64,000 nucleotides of DNA. Origin: Neoconidiobolus thromboides FSU 785 (Eukaryota; Entomophthoromycota; Entomophthoromycetes; Entomophthorales; Neoconidiobolaceae). The stretch covers positions 1-64,000 of the forward strand of contig MU626338.1 in assembly GCA_025603075.1 (NCBI GenBank). Direction: 5' to 3'. Below, one piece after another: positions 10,296 through 22,097 of this stretch. Position 1 is the first letter of the stretch, and each line of letters begins with the position of its first letter. The notes below the pieces were generated by a model. It had not been told where the DNA came from, made no database searches, and saw only the letters and a list, made by a program, of their open reading frames with translations. The position numbers and the translations under genes are program-made.

Positions 10296-12164
10296 TCATA
10301 ATTGATTATCAGAATAACCAAAATTTAAATTATCTTTTCTATTTTCATTTTTAAACTCTCCAACAGAAGCTGGAAGATCACTTTCGTTATATAAACTTGC
10401 TTCTTCAAATACTTTTAATACCTGTTTGGGAACCTTATCCAATTTATTTGCTGGAAACACAATCCCCAACTCAAAGTTCTTAATAACTAAGTTAAACTCC
10501 TCATTCTCTTCACTTTGGTTGTAGTTTATATCTTTTTTACTTCCAACGGTTGATGGAAAACCAGAAAGCAGTGTAGGACTTTCCATTCTTAATTTACCCC
10601 AGGCGGAAGCAGAAAAATTATGACTACCTAAATAAAACCAACCTGAAGTTAAAGTAGTAAAGTTATCTGATAATTTTAATTCCTTCGGAAGGCATGAAAG
10701 AAACTTAATAAATTAATACATGTCATACTAACCAACAGTCCGAAAAACTTACCTTCATTCTAGTGACTGGTATCGAATACAAAATATTTTTCAACATTGG
10801 ATTAATTAAATTATTAAAATGTAAACTAAATTTGGTCTTATTTTAAAAAATATTGAATAAATTATAATCTAATTCAATTAAAGCTTACTTTTTGTCTCTG
10901 GTACATTTCTTGTACCGCTTTTGTTGTTGGAAAAAACAATCGATAACAAAAACTATTATGAAATTCTTTAGATAATGCTTTTGGTGGATAGCCCATAGCA
11001 CTAGACCGAAATTCTCCCATCCAAGATTGTTTGAGGTGACCTAAAGCTGTACACTGGAAAAGCGATAAAGATTTAATTGATGTTAAAATATTATATCTAA
11101 TTACCATATAATTTACATAATGATCTTTAAAAGCTTCTGGCTTCAAAAGCTTCTTTTGTTTTACTATAGTAGATAGAGCAGGGTGACCATAGTAAATATC
11201 AGATAAGATAGAATAGGTCCCTGGAACTGAAGATACCAAATAACCCTATGTAATCTATAAATTTCTAAATATTGTGACAATAAATCTAATCACCTCTGAT
11301 TTTGAAAAATCATAACGTGAAAAACTTAATGGGATATTATATTTCATTTCAAGTTTATTGAACAGGTCTTGAAGTATTTTTCGAAACTCAAAGCTCTTTT
11401 CACTTTCTATGTTATCCGCTTCTTTTAATGGAAAATCTTGAACATATGATATCTAATTGAATTATTATTAAAATAAGACTCTTTTAAATTAATATTTACA
11501 CTATTCGTGTTAACCCAATCTATCTCTTCCAAGTTTCCAGAGCATAACACTATTCTTAGAAAATTGTCATAGTATAAAAACTGGTACTATTAAATTTATG
11601 ATATTTTATATTATAAATCCATTTACCATTGCTTTAATATGCATATTGGATTCATAGTGACATTTTAATACTACATTATTGTAGTTATCATTAATCGTTT
11701 CATCCTAATAAATATATTATTTAGCTGACGTTTTTAAAAATCAGTAAATAAATAATACAAGGTTATTTTTATTTTTCTTTTTATCAGTTAAAATAATCAA
11801 AGGTACGTCTGGAAAGTTTTTACACAAAAAATCGGGCTCCTTACAACTTTAATTAAAATCCCTATCCATATCATTTATGCTTAAATTACTATGTTATAAA
11901 ATGCAATAAACGCCTTTTTTAGGTTGTCCTTTTCGTTTGTTAGTTACACTCTATAGTATTAAAATAATAGTTACTGAATCTATCAACTCTTTTAATATTG
12001 GATATTTTTCTGTATCTAATAAAAAAGTTATGAAATATTAAAAATTAAATAAATTTTATACCATAAGTTTCAATGTCCTCTGTTTTCATACTAGAAAGCA
12101 TGATATTTCCGTCCTCATATTTTAAATTTTTAACATCTTTTCTATCTTGCTCATTAAATTTTGA
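10296..12164 (-). CDS. TDP1: tyrosyl-DNA phosphodiesterase 1 homologue, divergent; 5' end unresolved
   Basis: Exons on the minus strand: 12164..12062, 12015..11975, 11928..11890, 11839..11759, 11704..11627, 11586..11500, 11452..11294, 11245..11105, 11053..10889, 10836..10753 and 10682..10296 (at least 454 aa; the first codons upstream of 12164 are not settled). Tdp1 hydrolyses 3'-phosphotyrosyl links left by trapped topoisomerase I. Family landmarks: LKELIDS, FYNIEPDFLCKNFP, first HKD motif MHIKAM with FLRIVLCSGNLEEIDWV, YVQDFPL, SSVPGTYS, LGHLKQSWMGEFRSSAMG, LFFPTTKAV, then GWFYLGSHNFSASAWG and FELGIVFPA. The second HKD, usually PHIK, reads VTRMK here, so the His appears to be Arg; the family's C-terminal Trp-rich segment is also missing. 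The last intron has two possible acceptors (exon from 10703 or 10682); both keep the Arg. Confidence 0.85.
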
Positions 12165-12509
12165 CTATGTTTTAAAAATAAATACCAATTTTATCTTGAG
12201 TCGTATAACTTTGCTTGCGAATATTTTTATTGCAGTTGTATATAAACATTTTTGGTCTCAAATAACCTAATTTTAGCCCATTGCATTTTGTTAAACATGT
12301 CCAACTCTTTTCAATACTCACACCGGTTCTACAAACCATTATAATTTAAATACAGTTTAATATTTATTTATAAAACTCAGTTTTGATAGCTACCTTACTG
12401 CACAAATTTATTGCAAAAAAATGAAAATCAACGCCAAGCGTGAAGTCAGAATTAGTTTAAAGCCACCATTTAATTTTTCTCATTTTCAATTTTTATAAAC
12501 TAAAAAACA

Positions 12510-13699
12510 ATGCCAGCTCCACCACCACCACCACCACCACCAACGGGTATGCCAGGACCACCACCTCCCCCAATTTTTGGAGGAGGGAAACCAGCTGCTT
12601 CAGGTGGGGATAGAGGCGACCTCTTAAAATCGATTCATAAAGGTGCCAAATTAAAAAAAGTGGTAACTAATGACCGTTCAGCGCCAATAATAGACAGTAG
12701 GTATTTAGTGGCTTTTTTGAATTTAACTAAAGATTAATATAGGTAAAAGTAAAGCCCCTAGTGCTAGTGCAAACAACAATGCACCTTCCAGTACTGGATT
12801 TTCTCCACCATCACCAGCTCCAGGGCTTGGAGGATTGTTTGCTGGGGGTATTCCAAAATTAAAAAGTAGAGGCAATGCATCTACTGGAAAAGTGGAACCA
12901 GGTAACTATTTTTATAAAAAATAATCGTTTAACTTATTGTTCCAGTTACTTCCCCAGAAGTACGCTCTTCAGTTATAACTAATACACAAAGTTGGAAACA
13001 ACCTACCAATTCTAATGTAACAGCAAGCACTAACAAAGCATCTTTTGTACCACAAAAACCGCCTTCAAATTTCGCTGCGCCACCTCCGCCACCAAACTTT
13101 CGTCCACCAACAGCTCCAAATAATAAAATACCTCCGCCACCACCAGTTAATAATTTGCCTGCTCGCCCAGCTCTCCCTCCAATGAATAGTTTACCCGCTC
13201 GCCCAGCAGCCCCACCAAGCAACTTACCACCACCTCCAGTAAGAAGTATACCGCCACCACCAAGGCCCTCTTTTTCGCCACCTCCACCAATTCCTAGTAA
13301 TGTAAACAGCAATCCAAACGGAAGTTTAAGAAAAGTTCCTCCTCCTCCTCCAAGCAATACTAACAACCGTGCGCCCCCTGAACCACCAAGGGGACGTGTA
13401 CCACCACCACCTATACCAAGCTCAAATGGTACCAACGGAATAAGCCAATCACTTCGACAAGCTCCAAAAGCTTTAAATCAAGAAAATTTAGGTAAAAAAC
13501 AATTTCAAACAATTAATGGACCACCAAGTGCAAATCAATCTGGTGCTAGGTTTACATCGCGTAAGTTTTAAAATTTTTTTATATCAATTTGTATTAATAG
13601 TTTGCTTTAGCTTCTCACCCAAGTACCAGGGAAGGTAAATGGACATTCAAATCTCATACTGAATTTCCAGAACCGAAACCAGTGTCGTACTATCGTTGA
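12510..13699 (+). CDS. WIP/verprolin family actin regulator (WH2 domain, WASP-binding)
   Basis: Four exons: 12510..12696, 12743..12901, 12946..13560 and 13611..13699; 349 aa. The N-terminus is a poly-Pro run (profilin-binding type) followed by a WH2 actin-binding motif, RGDLLKSIHKGAKLKKVVTN with DRSAP, almost identical to animal WIP. A second WIP hallmark, GGLFAGGIPKLKS, follows. The middle is dominated by proline repeats that could bind SH3 or EVH1 domains. The C-terminal exon carries GKWTFKSHTEFPEPKPVSYY, the expected position of the WASP-binding segment. The role would be to hold WASP/Las17 and monomeric actin at cortical patches during endocytosis and polar growth. High-GC proline codons make the region stand out against the AT-rich background and create a spurious Gly-rich antisense ORF. 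Confidence 0.9.
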
Positions 13700-14074
13700 T
13701 TGAAGAATGAGTGCTTATAAAGGATAGTTTATTTTGAGAAAGAAAAAGAGAAAGAGTTGGTTCTAGATTATTAATTGAAAAAGAGTCATTCAGCTTGTAA
13801 ATAAGTGATTGTGATTAAGTAAAAAACATTATTGATTAATAAGATGGCTTTGAAGTAATTACACACTTTTTTTATTATTGTTTAATTTGTTAATGCTCAT
13901 TTCTATTTATTTTCAAGTTTTGTTGCTGTGGATTTTTTAGATATTGTTTAATTATAATGTAATATATAGCTATGTTAGTAAAAAAGAATGTTTATTGAAA
14001 TTTTCAATGATTTACTAATCATTTTAAATAAAATAAAAAAATTCGACAGCCATAAAGGTATCAAAGTAATTTAT
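13700..14074. other. intergenic, convergent WIP / TXNDC17
   Basis: Shared 3' flank of about 375 bp; AT-rich, nothing recognised. Confidence 0.5.
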
Positions 14075-14731
14075 TTAAAGTTCAAAAAAAGCTTTTAATT
14101 TATCATCATCAGCACACTCTTCTTCAATAAGTCTTTTTCCTGGTCCATGCTAAAAAAGAGAATATTAATATAACCTTCTACATAATCAATCTGATAAAAA
14201 ACTATTACCTGAGTCCATTCAATTAAAGTAGGAATAGCTTTTAAATTAACTTCAGTATGAATTTTATAATGATGTTTTGCATTTCCTTTATAACTATAAA
14301 AATGAAGTTAGAAAAAACATATCAGGGATGTTTTCTAGAACTATTAAACTCAAATGAAAACTTACCTATTACGATCACCTACTGGACATTCTAATAAAAT
14401 ACAGTTTTCTACTTGGTTGGCGTATTTACGAATTTTTGGGTCCGCTATTATATAAGACAAAGTTTTGATTGGTCAATATAGTTTGATTATGTTTATTTAA
14501 ATTACCTATTACACAATCTGGACACCATGATTCATCAGTTTCGGATAATTCAGTACCTAAAATGGAAGAGGATTAATACTTGATCTAATCCCTGTCTTTT
14601 TAATAGAAGGAAGATTTAGTTCCTTACTTACCGAAAAAAAGAGTAAATAATTTGGTATAATTTTCTTCACTCAAAATTTGATTTAAGGTATTATCAAAAT
14701 CGACGATATTATTAATACGAATGGCTTTCAT
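14075..14731 (-). CDS. TXNDC17: thioredoxin-like protein TXNDC17 / TRP14
   Basis: Five exons on the minus strand: 14731..14632, 14556..14506, 14444..14366, 14293..14209 and 14149..14075; 129 aa, the normal length for the family. The active-site motif SWCPDC (WCPDC rather than thioredoxin WCGPC) identifies the TRP14 branch, and IPTLIEWTQ carries the cis-Pro loop. The protein is a cytosolic disulphide reductase acting on selected substrates such as cystine and oxidised peptides rather than ribonucleotide reductase. All five splice joints restore the thioredoxin core (FTLFFG/TELSETDESWCPDC; VIADPKIRKYA). No targeting signal. Confidence 0.92.
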
Positions 14732-16136
14732 ATTCAAAAAAGATAAAGTTGGCAGACTAAAATTTTAGGTTTTTTAATTTATTCGTTTGCAAATCCGAAA
14801 ATTTAGAACTTGGTTTTTGAAGTGAGGATTATTTGGTGAAACTTTTTGGATTTATAATTAGTATTATTTTGACATTATTAATGGTACTATTTCATTATTG
14901 TTGAGTAATTAGTATTCCAGTAATTATTGTATCATAATCGAAATGATTATTATTTTATAATACTGGGCTTTAAAAATAGTTGAATTATATGCAAATAATT
15001 GTTTTCTTAAAAGCTACTCCTTCTGTTTTCATAAAGCATATGGGGATGTCTTTTTTGGCTTCATTACTTTTTTCATCTTTTAAGCGCTATTTAAGCGGAA
15101 GATTTGTTAGTAAAATTCTTAAACACAAAAATGCATCTCCAAGTTATAAAGCTTATTTCATAGGTAGTTTAAAAGCTGTTTATGGTATAAAATTGCTTTA
15201 ATAAAATAACTTGTTAAAATGACTAGTTTTTTGTTAGAAAATTAGTTTCAATTTTTTAAGAAATATTAATGATTTTGTTTAATTTTGCCAGACTTTATTT
15301 TGAATTTAATATTACTTTGTTTAAAGTTTAACTTTAAGCAAACTGTATTGTTGTAAAAATGCTATAGCCACTTAAATTTTGATTTTGATTTTATGTTCTA
15401 TAAAAACGCACAAATCATAAAAATTTATAAAGTTTAAAAACAAGTGAAAACAGAAAAGCTATCCATGCTATATTGATAATATACATAGCTGTTATTTTTG
15501 AAAAGTATAATTTATAATTTTATTTTAATACATACGAAATTGAATTATTTTTTAATTATTAATGAAGAACTATATCAATTTAAATTAGTTGCTATTTACT
15601 TTATAAGTAATAAAATAAAAAGCTAAATGCAGACATTAATGACAATAAATGATAAGATAATGATAAAATAGTAACATTATATAGCTACACATAAAGAACA
15701 TACATATGATTATGTGTTATCAGAAATAAAAGATGAATTTTGACTGAGAATAATTATATAAAGTCCAGGCTTAAGTTTTAATACCATTTATAATACTATT
15801 ATAATATAATATTAATAACAGGATCCTGCACTAAACTTCACTAACTTTGATAATTGATGTTATATTAATTTTATTAATTATCAATCCTACCAATGTTGAT
15901 TTATAATCTAATTAAATTGTATAACAAATAATTAATTGCTATTCTACTAACAAAATAACATGACAAATAAATTGGTATAAATTAATTCATGTATTTTAAC
16001 TCCTTAGAAATCCAAAACAGGATAATGTCCAAATAAGGCAATCATCAAGCCTTAATCACCAACCATAACAAATGACATCAACTTAAAAATTGATAATATA
16101 AAACATAAGGTTTCGTCATCGAATTGAATATTTATA
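14732..16136. other. divergent intergenic region, TXNDC17 / ECM4, holding a MITE-like element
   Basis: About 1.4 kb of AT-rich DNA. The one structured piece is the terminal-inverted-repeat element at 15038..15142; the rest has stops in all frames. A 73-codon ORF here overlaps the element and is not believed. Confidence 0.55.
15038..15142 (+). mobile_element. MITE-like element, copy A
   Basis: Starts ATATGGGGATGTC, has the core AAGCGCTATTTAAGCGGAAG and ends AAAATGCATCTCC, a decayed right terminal repeat. Its length and core match the copy at 46062..46168. Confidence 0.7.
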
Positions 16137-17430
16137 ATGAGTTTCAAAGGAATATTTCAACTTCGAATCCTACCAATAAGTATAAATAGAGCCTTATTAA
16201 CTAAATCGGGGACTAATTTCTATCAACACCAACTTTGGAATTTAAAAACAATGACTACTGAATACGAAAAGAAAAAATTTGCCAGTAAATCTGGCGAATT
16301 TGTACGCCAAGTTTCTAGCTTTCGTAATTTTATTGAAGCTAACCCAGATGCCCAATTTCCAGCTGAAAAGTAAGTTTATATTTTCAAATTTATAATTTCA
16401 ACTTTTGACCCTTTTATTTTAGAGACCGTTACCACCTTTATGTTTCTCATGCCTGCCCATGGGTAAGCTTCTATTTTTGTTTAACTAAGCTAATGAATGT
16501 TTATAATTATGATTAGGCACATCGTACTATGATTGTACGTGGATTAAAGGGATTAGAAGATATTATTACTGTATCTGTAGTAGATTATTATATGGATAAG
16601 AAAGGATGGAAATTCAGTACTCCAGAAGAAACTCCAGGGTCTATACCAGATCCTATCTATGATGCTAAACGTATTTCAGAAATATATTTAAAGGCTAATC
16701 CAGAATATAAAGGTAATAGTTGAATATTATTATTATTTGATAAATTAAATAATATTGATAAATAATATAATAGATCGCTATACCGTTCCAGTTTTGTTTG
16801 ACAAAAAACAAAAGACTATTGTCAATAATGAAAGTTCCGAAATTATTCGTATGTTAAATACTGCCTTTGATGGTTTATTACCAAAGGAGAAACAAGGACT
16901 TAATTATTACCCAGAAAATTTACAAAAAGAAATTGATCAAATTAATGAAATTGTATACGATAAGGTAAATAATGGTGTATATAAATCTGGTTTTGCGACT
17001 ACTCAAGAAACCTATGAAAAAAATGTAGTTCGTGTATTCGAAGGCTTAGATTATGTTGAAAACATATTAAGCAAGCAAAAATATTTAGTTCAAAATCAAT
17101 TAACTGAAGCAGATATAAGATTATTTACTACCGTGTTAAGGTTTGATCCAGTTTATCATGGTCATTTTAAATGCAATTTGAAATGTATTAAGTATGATTA
17201 TCCTAATATCTTAAATTGGGCTCGTCGTATTTATCAATTGAAAGGTGTTGCTGAAACGGTTAATATGGAACATATTAAAAGACATTATTATATGTCTCAT
17301 GTAGATTATAATCCTACTCAAGTTGTACCACTTTATAATGGCCCAGGTAGTATTATCTTGATTATTATTTATATTTTAGCTTATTAGTATTTTTTATTTA
17401 GATCTTTCTTCACCTAAAATAGAAGCTTAA
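16137..17430 (+). CDS. ECM4: glutathionyl-hydroquinone reductase (Xi-class GST, Ecm4/Gto type)
   Basis: Five exons: 16137..16369, 16423..16462, 16517..16712, 16774..17346 and 17402..17430; 356 aa. Xi-class GSTs reduce glutathionyl-hydroquinones using a catalytic Cys. Motifs: RYHLYVSHACPWAHRTMIVR (spliced across exons 2/3, with the catalytic Cys in CPWA), LKGLEDIITVSVV, IPDPIYDAKRISEIY, VNNESSEIIRMLNTAF, NNGVYKSGFATTQETYE, LTEADIRLFTTVLRFDPVY and HFKCNLK. The N-terminus is extended by about 38 residues relative to MTTEYEKKKF; the extension is Arg/Lys/Ser/Leu-rich without acids, like a mitochondrial presequence. Two in-frame Met codons could give mitochondrial and cytosolic forms; this is inference. 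Confidence 0.93.
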
Positions 17431-17653
17431 TTAGAAATGTATCTATATCTATCCTTTTCTAATCCTTTAGCTTTTTTTATGAATAAAGTATTTCCAAAAA
17501 TAACATCTAATATCATTACAATTTTATAAAATTTTATTTTAAATACAATAAAATAAAATGAAGATCGATATAATAAAGTTCAATTATTATTTACAAGTGA
17601 ATATGAAAGAAGAGAAAAAAGAGATTATACCAATAGAGAGAACCAAATAAAAA

Positions 17654-18542
17654 TTAACGTCTAGTATTGATTTTAAAAGTATAATAGCAGACAAAAGAAA
17701 CAAAGGTAGTGATCAATATTGAAGAATAAAAAAAAGTATTATTAAAACTTTCTTTTCCTGCTCCTTTTCCTTCTCCTTTTCCTTCCTCCTCTTTTTTTGA
17801 TACTCCTTTCATCGCCTCTTCTTTCTTTTCCTCAGTTCTCCTTAATTGCTCTTTCAATTTCTTAACATCACTTTTAAGTCCAATTGTCTCAGATACCATA
17901 AATTGTTTTAATAAAGAAAGTTCCACATTAGGTAAAGAAAAAGGTTTTGGAGGCAACAAATTGATAGTATGAAATTTTTGTTTTGAAAAAGAGTTCTGTT
18001 TCTTCAATCCTTCTTGTATGAAACTACCTCTTTTATGCCCCAATGTCAATTGCTTTGGATTTGATTTGGATTTCTGAGTTTGATATGTGAGTTTGGTGTT
18101 GAGTGCTTTTTCTTCTTTGATGACTTTAGCTAATAATAGTAAAGTTAATCAATTTAAATCCTAACATAAAAAAGAAAAATGATCAAAAACAATCAAATTT
18201 ACCTATCACATTCAATTCTTCAATCCCTAGTGCTAAATGATAACACCATAATCTATTAAACCCTAGTGTCATCAATTTATCTTCATCCAATTGTAATAAT
18301 TTTTTACCATTAATTTCTTTGTTAATAATAAATGATTTTATATCATTAATCAAGAACTTTGGTAAATTTAATATAGCTACTATAAAGGAAGTTACTTGGG
18401 TATAGTTCCATAGACCTATTTCTTCGGGTAATGTGTCAAGAATGTCAGTTAATTCAGTATTGTTAGAAGTGGCATTATGATTCAAATCTTTTAAACTTGG
18501 AATGGGTAAGGGGGGTGAAGTATACGGTGAATGGGCCATCAT
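17654..18542 (-). CDS. tail-anchored SAM-domain protein of unknown function
   Basis: Two exons (18542..18203 and 18129..17654), 271 aa. Residues about 43-105 form a sterile-alpha-motif domain: LWNYTQVTSFIVAILNLPKF then INGKKLLQLDEDKLMTLGF. The middle is basic. Residues about 155-215 are a charged coiled coil followed by a Lys/Glu/Gly-rich linker. The C-terminus ends with a hydrophobic segment (FFYSSILITTFVSFVCYYTF) and a short basic tail, so the protein is probably anchored by its C-terminus in an organelle or ER membrane, with the SAM domain in the cytosol for oligomerisation. I do not recognise an orthologue. The final 3' exon contains a homopurine-rich stretch that could be polymorphic. 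Confidence 0.75.
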
Positions 18543-19161
18543 TTTATTTAATCTTGTTCCTTTTGTTTGAAATATAACAAAATTTGCAAATTATTTTTAA
18601 ATTAAATTAAATAAAGGATCAATTCTTTTTCTTTTTCTTTTTCTGTTGTAAGAAATTGTGAAGAAAATTTTGTTTTAAAAAAATCAAACGCAAGTCTTAA
18701 GGTTCAAATCTTATTGGCTAGAACTAATAAAGTCAATTAAAGGTGGCTTATCTTTACTGTCTTTTAAAATTGACCGATTTAGTCTATTTAATAATCCTCC
18801 GTTTAAATTGTTAATAATACTATAACAATCTTATAATTTATATAGTTAGAATCGTAATTTATAAGTTTATTCAAAAATCAAACACATATCCTACATTCCT
18901 ATAAAATAAATACTCTACTAACACTTTCTCCAACTCCAAATTAATGCCCAAATTAGCCATTTAAATTGGTTCCAAAATTAATATGTGACAGACTGAAGTC
19001 CTTTGTTAACGTATGGGTTTCTTAATAATTGATCGTTTATTAATCAGCTTAAATTTCAAATAAAAATATCCTCATTTAAACAAATAAAGTTTGTCATTAC
19101 AAAAAAGTAATTTATGACATTTTCAACTTTTATTTCATTATAATAAACCAAAATCAATAAA
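18543..19161. other. divergent intergenic, SAM protein / PIG-V
   Basis: Promoter region for both genes. Contains a TTTTTC homopyrimidine run near 18626-18645 and ATTGG cores at 18714 and 18965; no gene. Confidence 0.5.
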
Positions 19162-20675
19162 ATGAAACGTACCAAGCTAAAACCTATTAAAAGGAACCTT
19201 AACCAACTCACCAATCCAACAAAATCTATATTCTATTATGCTTGTTTCTCTCGAGTGTTAACTCTCTTTATAGCTTTTACTGCCCATTTATTTATTAATG
19301 AATATGACAATTCTAGTTCAATAATGGTTCATAATACCTTACGTTCATTACTCCGTTTTGATGCTGTTCATTTCCTTAATATAACATCTCATCAACTTTA
19401 TCCTATTGAAAATGAATTAGCTTTTTTCCCGCTGTTACCCATGATTACCATTGTGTTAAGTAAGTTGTTAGGTATGTTTATTAAATTAGAGAAATTAGAA
19501 TTGCTGTTTCTATCAGGGGTGGTAGTGAGTAATGTATGTTTTTTAATGGCGGCAGTAGTATTGTTTAAGTTAATGAGGAAATTACTGAATGATGATGTTA
19601 TTGCTTTCAATACTGCCATACTATTTTGTTTTACTCCAAGTCCCGGGTTTATGAGTTCAATGTAACTATTTAACTATAATAACTTGCAATTCGTATTTAA
19701 TTAAATTAAGGTATACCGAGTCGTTATTTTCATTATTATCCTTTGGTGGTATTTACTATTATATTAATAATGAACTATGGTTAGCCACTATACTCTGGTC
19801 ATTATCTACATTTACTCGATCTAATGGTTTATTATTTATGGGTTATATTATTTATAGCTATTTTTTTATTGATGAATGGAAACAATTAAGTTCAATAGTA
19901 AGTTTATATATTATAATTTACTTATTAAGTTAACTGTTTTATAGGGTGTGATAATTAGATTAGTTAAATTAAGCACGCAATTATTATCTATAGCATTAGG
20001 ATATCTAATATTTCAATATTATGCTTATCAAGAATATTGTAGTATTGATTCACCATTATCCCCTTGGTGTTATTATAAAGTACCGATAAACTACTCTTAT
20101 CTACAGAAACATTATTGGTAAATTCACTAGTAACTATCAAATATTTTATTATAAACTAATCTATAACTTTATTTATTTGTGTCTTAGGAATAATGGATTT
20201 TTAAAGTATTATGAATGGAAACAATTACCTAATTTTTTGTTAGCTATGCCATTCATTTTAATTTCTATCTATGGTATTTGGGAGTATATAAAGGTTAATA
20301 AGATAAGATTTTTTAGTTTAGGATTATTTAAACAAAATTCAGAAACAACAAAAATAGGAAGTAATAACAATACTAATTATTATCATTAAGCTTATTTACT
20401 AACTTTCATACATAGACAACCATCCTTATTTACACAATGATCAATTATTACCTCATCTTTATTTGTGGAGCTTTATGCTAATTTATTGTATATTTTTTAT
20501 GCATATTCAAGTTATTATTAGATTTTTTACTTCAGTACCTTTATTTTATGGGTTCATTGCATATAAGATATCTAATAACGACAACTTAATATTTAAAACG
20601 ATAATTATTTATTATTGGTGTTTTTATAGTATTATATCCACTATTCTTTTTGCTACTTTTTTTCCACCAGCGTAA
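19162..20675 (+). CDS. GPI18: GPI mannosyltransferase 2 (PIG-V / GPI18)
   Basis: Five exons: 19162..19661, 19711..19897, 19945..20117, 20188..20360 and 20416..20675; 430 aa. PIG-V adds the second mannose of the GPI anchor in the ER lumen. It is polytopic with eight or more membrane segments. Diagnostic motifs: RFDAVHFLNI (the luminal acidic catalytic region RWDxxHF in homologues), ENELAFFPLLP, CFTPSPGFMSSMYTESLFSL, STFTRSNGLL, and a C-terminal PHLYLWSFMLIYCIFFMHIQ with VIIRFFTSVPLFYGF. The intron at 20361..20415 is needed to join KIG to NNHPYLHND and remove stops, which fits its donor (GTAATA) and acceptor (CATAG). Its 3' end is 89 bp from that of the convergent neighbour. Confidence 0.9.
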
Positions 20676-20764
20676 TAAAGGATTATAATTAGGATTATGA
20701 ATCTTATCTTGGATATAAATTGAATCCATTATCAAAATAAAAAGTGTATGTGTTATTTTCTCTT

Positions 20765-21784
20765 TTATTTATTCAAATAAAATCCTAACCTATATAAAGC
20801 CGTATATAACTCCAAACTATTTTCTGATAATTTTATCCCTAATCTCAACATCGACCCTACTTTTTTATCTTTTATAATTGAACTTGGTAAAATATCACTT
20901 ATCATATGATTTAATACGTTTGTTGTTAACATACCATTTAGCATAAATTCAGGTTGATTATTATTGTATTGTATACCTATTGTTGGCAAAGTGTATTTTT
21001 TTGGATAAACTATTTTTAGTAAATCTTGTTTATCTTCACTGTTAGCTAGTATTTTTAATGTTATATAAAAATTAACCGATTTCTTAGTTTGATCCTTGTC
21101 TTCTTTGATCTCAACAATATCTTCTCTTTCGATATTTTTGAATAACCTCAGTATTTCTAAATTAAACAAATAGTATACATGATACGTTAAATCCTTCCTA
21201 ATCATTATTCCTTTTTCTAATGTTCTATAAAACTCTAAACAAAGATCATCAGTAACCATTTTTCATCACTTAAAAGACCTTTCTCACTCCTTCTATATTC
21301 AAACTTACTTTCTTTTAAAAACAGATCAATGATCCTACTTGAACAAGTTAACCAAATGCCTTTACTTCCTCTATTACTTTCATAAATACCATCAGGAGTT
21401 AGCCAGATGTTATCAGTACTGGGATCTCGAACTTTTATGAAGCGAAGTAAAAAAGCTAAATACAGATGAGACTATCATTGACTGGGATTTTGATGAAATT
21501 ATATTTCAACTTACCACTAGGAAGCACTGAATTTGTATATACACACAATTTGATTTTGGTTGCTAATAAGTTCGCTAGGATAATAAAATATTAAATGAAT
21601 CAAATAAAGTGAAAATATTGTGATTGAGCTTACCATAGATAAAAGACTCCGGTTTTAAACTTTTTATAGTATTAAAACTATTTTTTGGATAAAATGATTT
21701 AGTTGAGGTTTTGAGGGGATGTAAATATTTCATAAGTGTTACTGTATTTTTTAAGTTAAAAGAAAAACAGTGTTGAATTTCCAA
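20765..21784 (-). CDS. unidentified protein, three exons with an apparent frameshift
   Basis: Exons 21784..21634 and 21574..21515 join in frame to a third from 21431. In exon 3 the frame that reads IWLTPDGIYESNRGSKGIWL then TCSSRIIDLFLKES stops soon after GLLSDEK. The adjacent frame, opening at an ATG (21259), reads on for 164 codons from VTDDLCLEFYRTLEKGI to the stop at 20765. The switch falls at a run of five A (plus-strand T at 21259-21263); one extra A would merge both parts into a protein of about 292 aa. No intron of suitable length and phase removes the shift. This may be a sequencing indel, a real mutation or two separate reading units. I do not recognise the family; the N-terminus is basic and could be mitochondrial. 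Confidence 0.55.
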
Positions 21785-21983
21785 ATAACAAAATCAGTCT
21801 AATTCAATAAATAAAATCAATAACCAAAGTATATCAAAGAATTCAAAAAAGCTTATTCAAAAGTTACATTCTTTTGTATTTTATTATATAATTCTTTTTA
21901 TAATCAACTATTAACATGATTAAAACAAACCTAAAGATATATAAATTTATCGATTATTATTTTATTTTTTTGTCTTTCATTAC

Positions 21984-22054
21984 GCAATGTTGGTTTAGTG
22001 GTAAAATTGCCGCCTGCCACGCGGCAGCCCCGGGTTCGATTCCCGGACATTGCA
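21984..22054 (+). tRNA. tRNA-Gly (anticodon GCC)
   Basis: 71-nt cloverleaf: acceptor GCAATGT pairs with ACATTGC, D-arm GGTTTAGTGGTAAAATTG region, anticodon stem-loop GCCGC-CTGCCAC-GCGGC with GCC anticodon, T-arm CCGGGTTCGATTCCCGG, discriminator A. No intron. A short T-run about 20 bp downstream can serve as the Pol III terminator. Confidence 0.95.
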
Positions 22055-22097
22055 TCTATAAAGAACTTTAACCAGTTTTATAAAACACAAGTGAACC

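Noticed and set aside
11849-11860. In-frame TAA suggesting a premature stop in TDP1
   Set aside because: A 50-nt intron (GTAATT...TGTAAG, 11889..11840) removes it and restores FYNIEPDFLCKNFP, which matches the family.
12929-13435. 168-codon Gly-rich minus-strand ORF
   Set aside because: It is the complement of the proline codons of the WIP gene.
14980-15201. 73-codon ORF on the plus strand
   Set aside because: Most of it is the MITE-like repeat; the same sequence elsewhere has broken frames, so it is not a gene.
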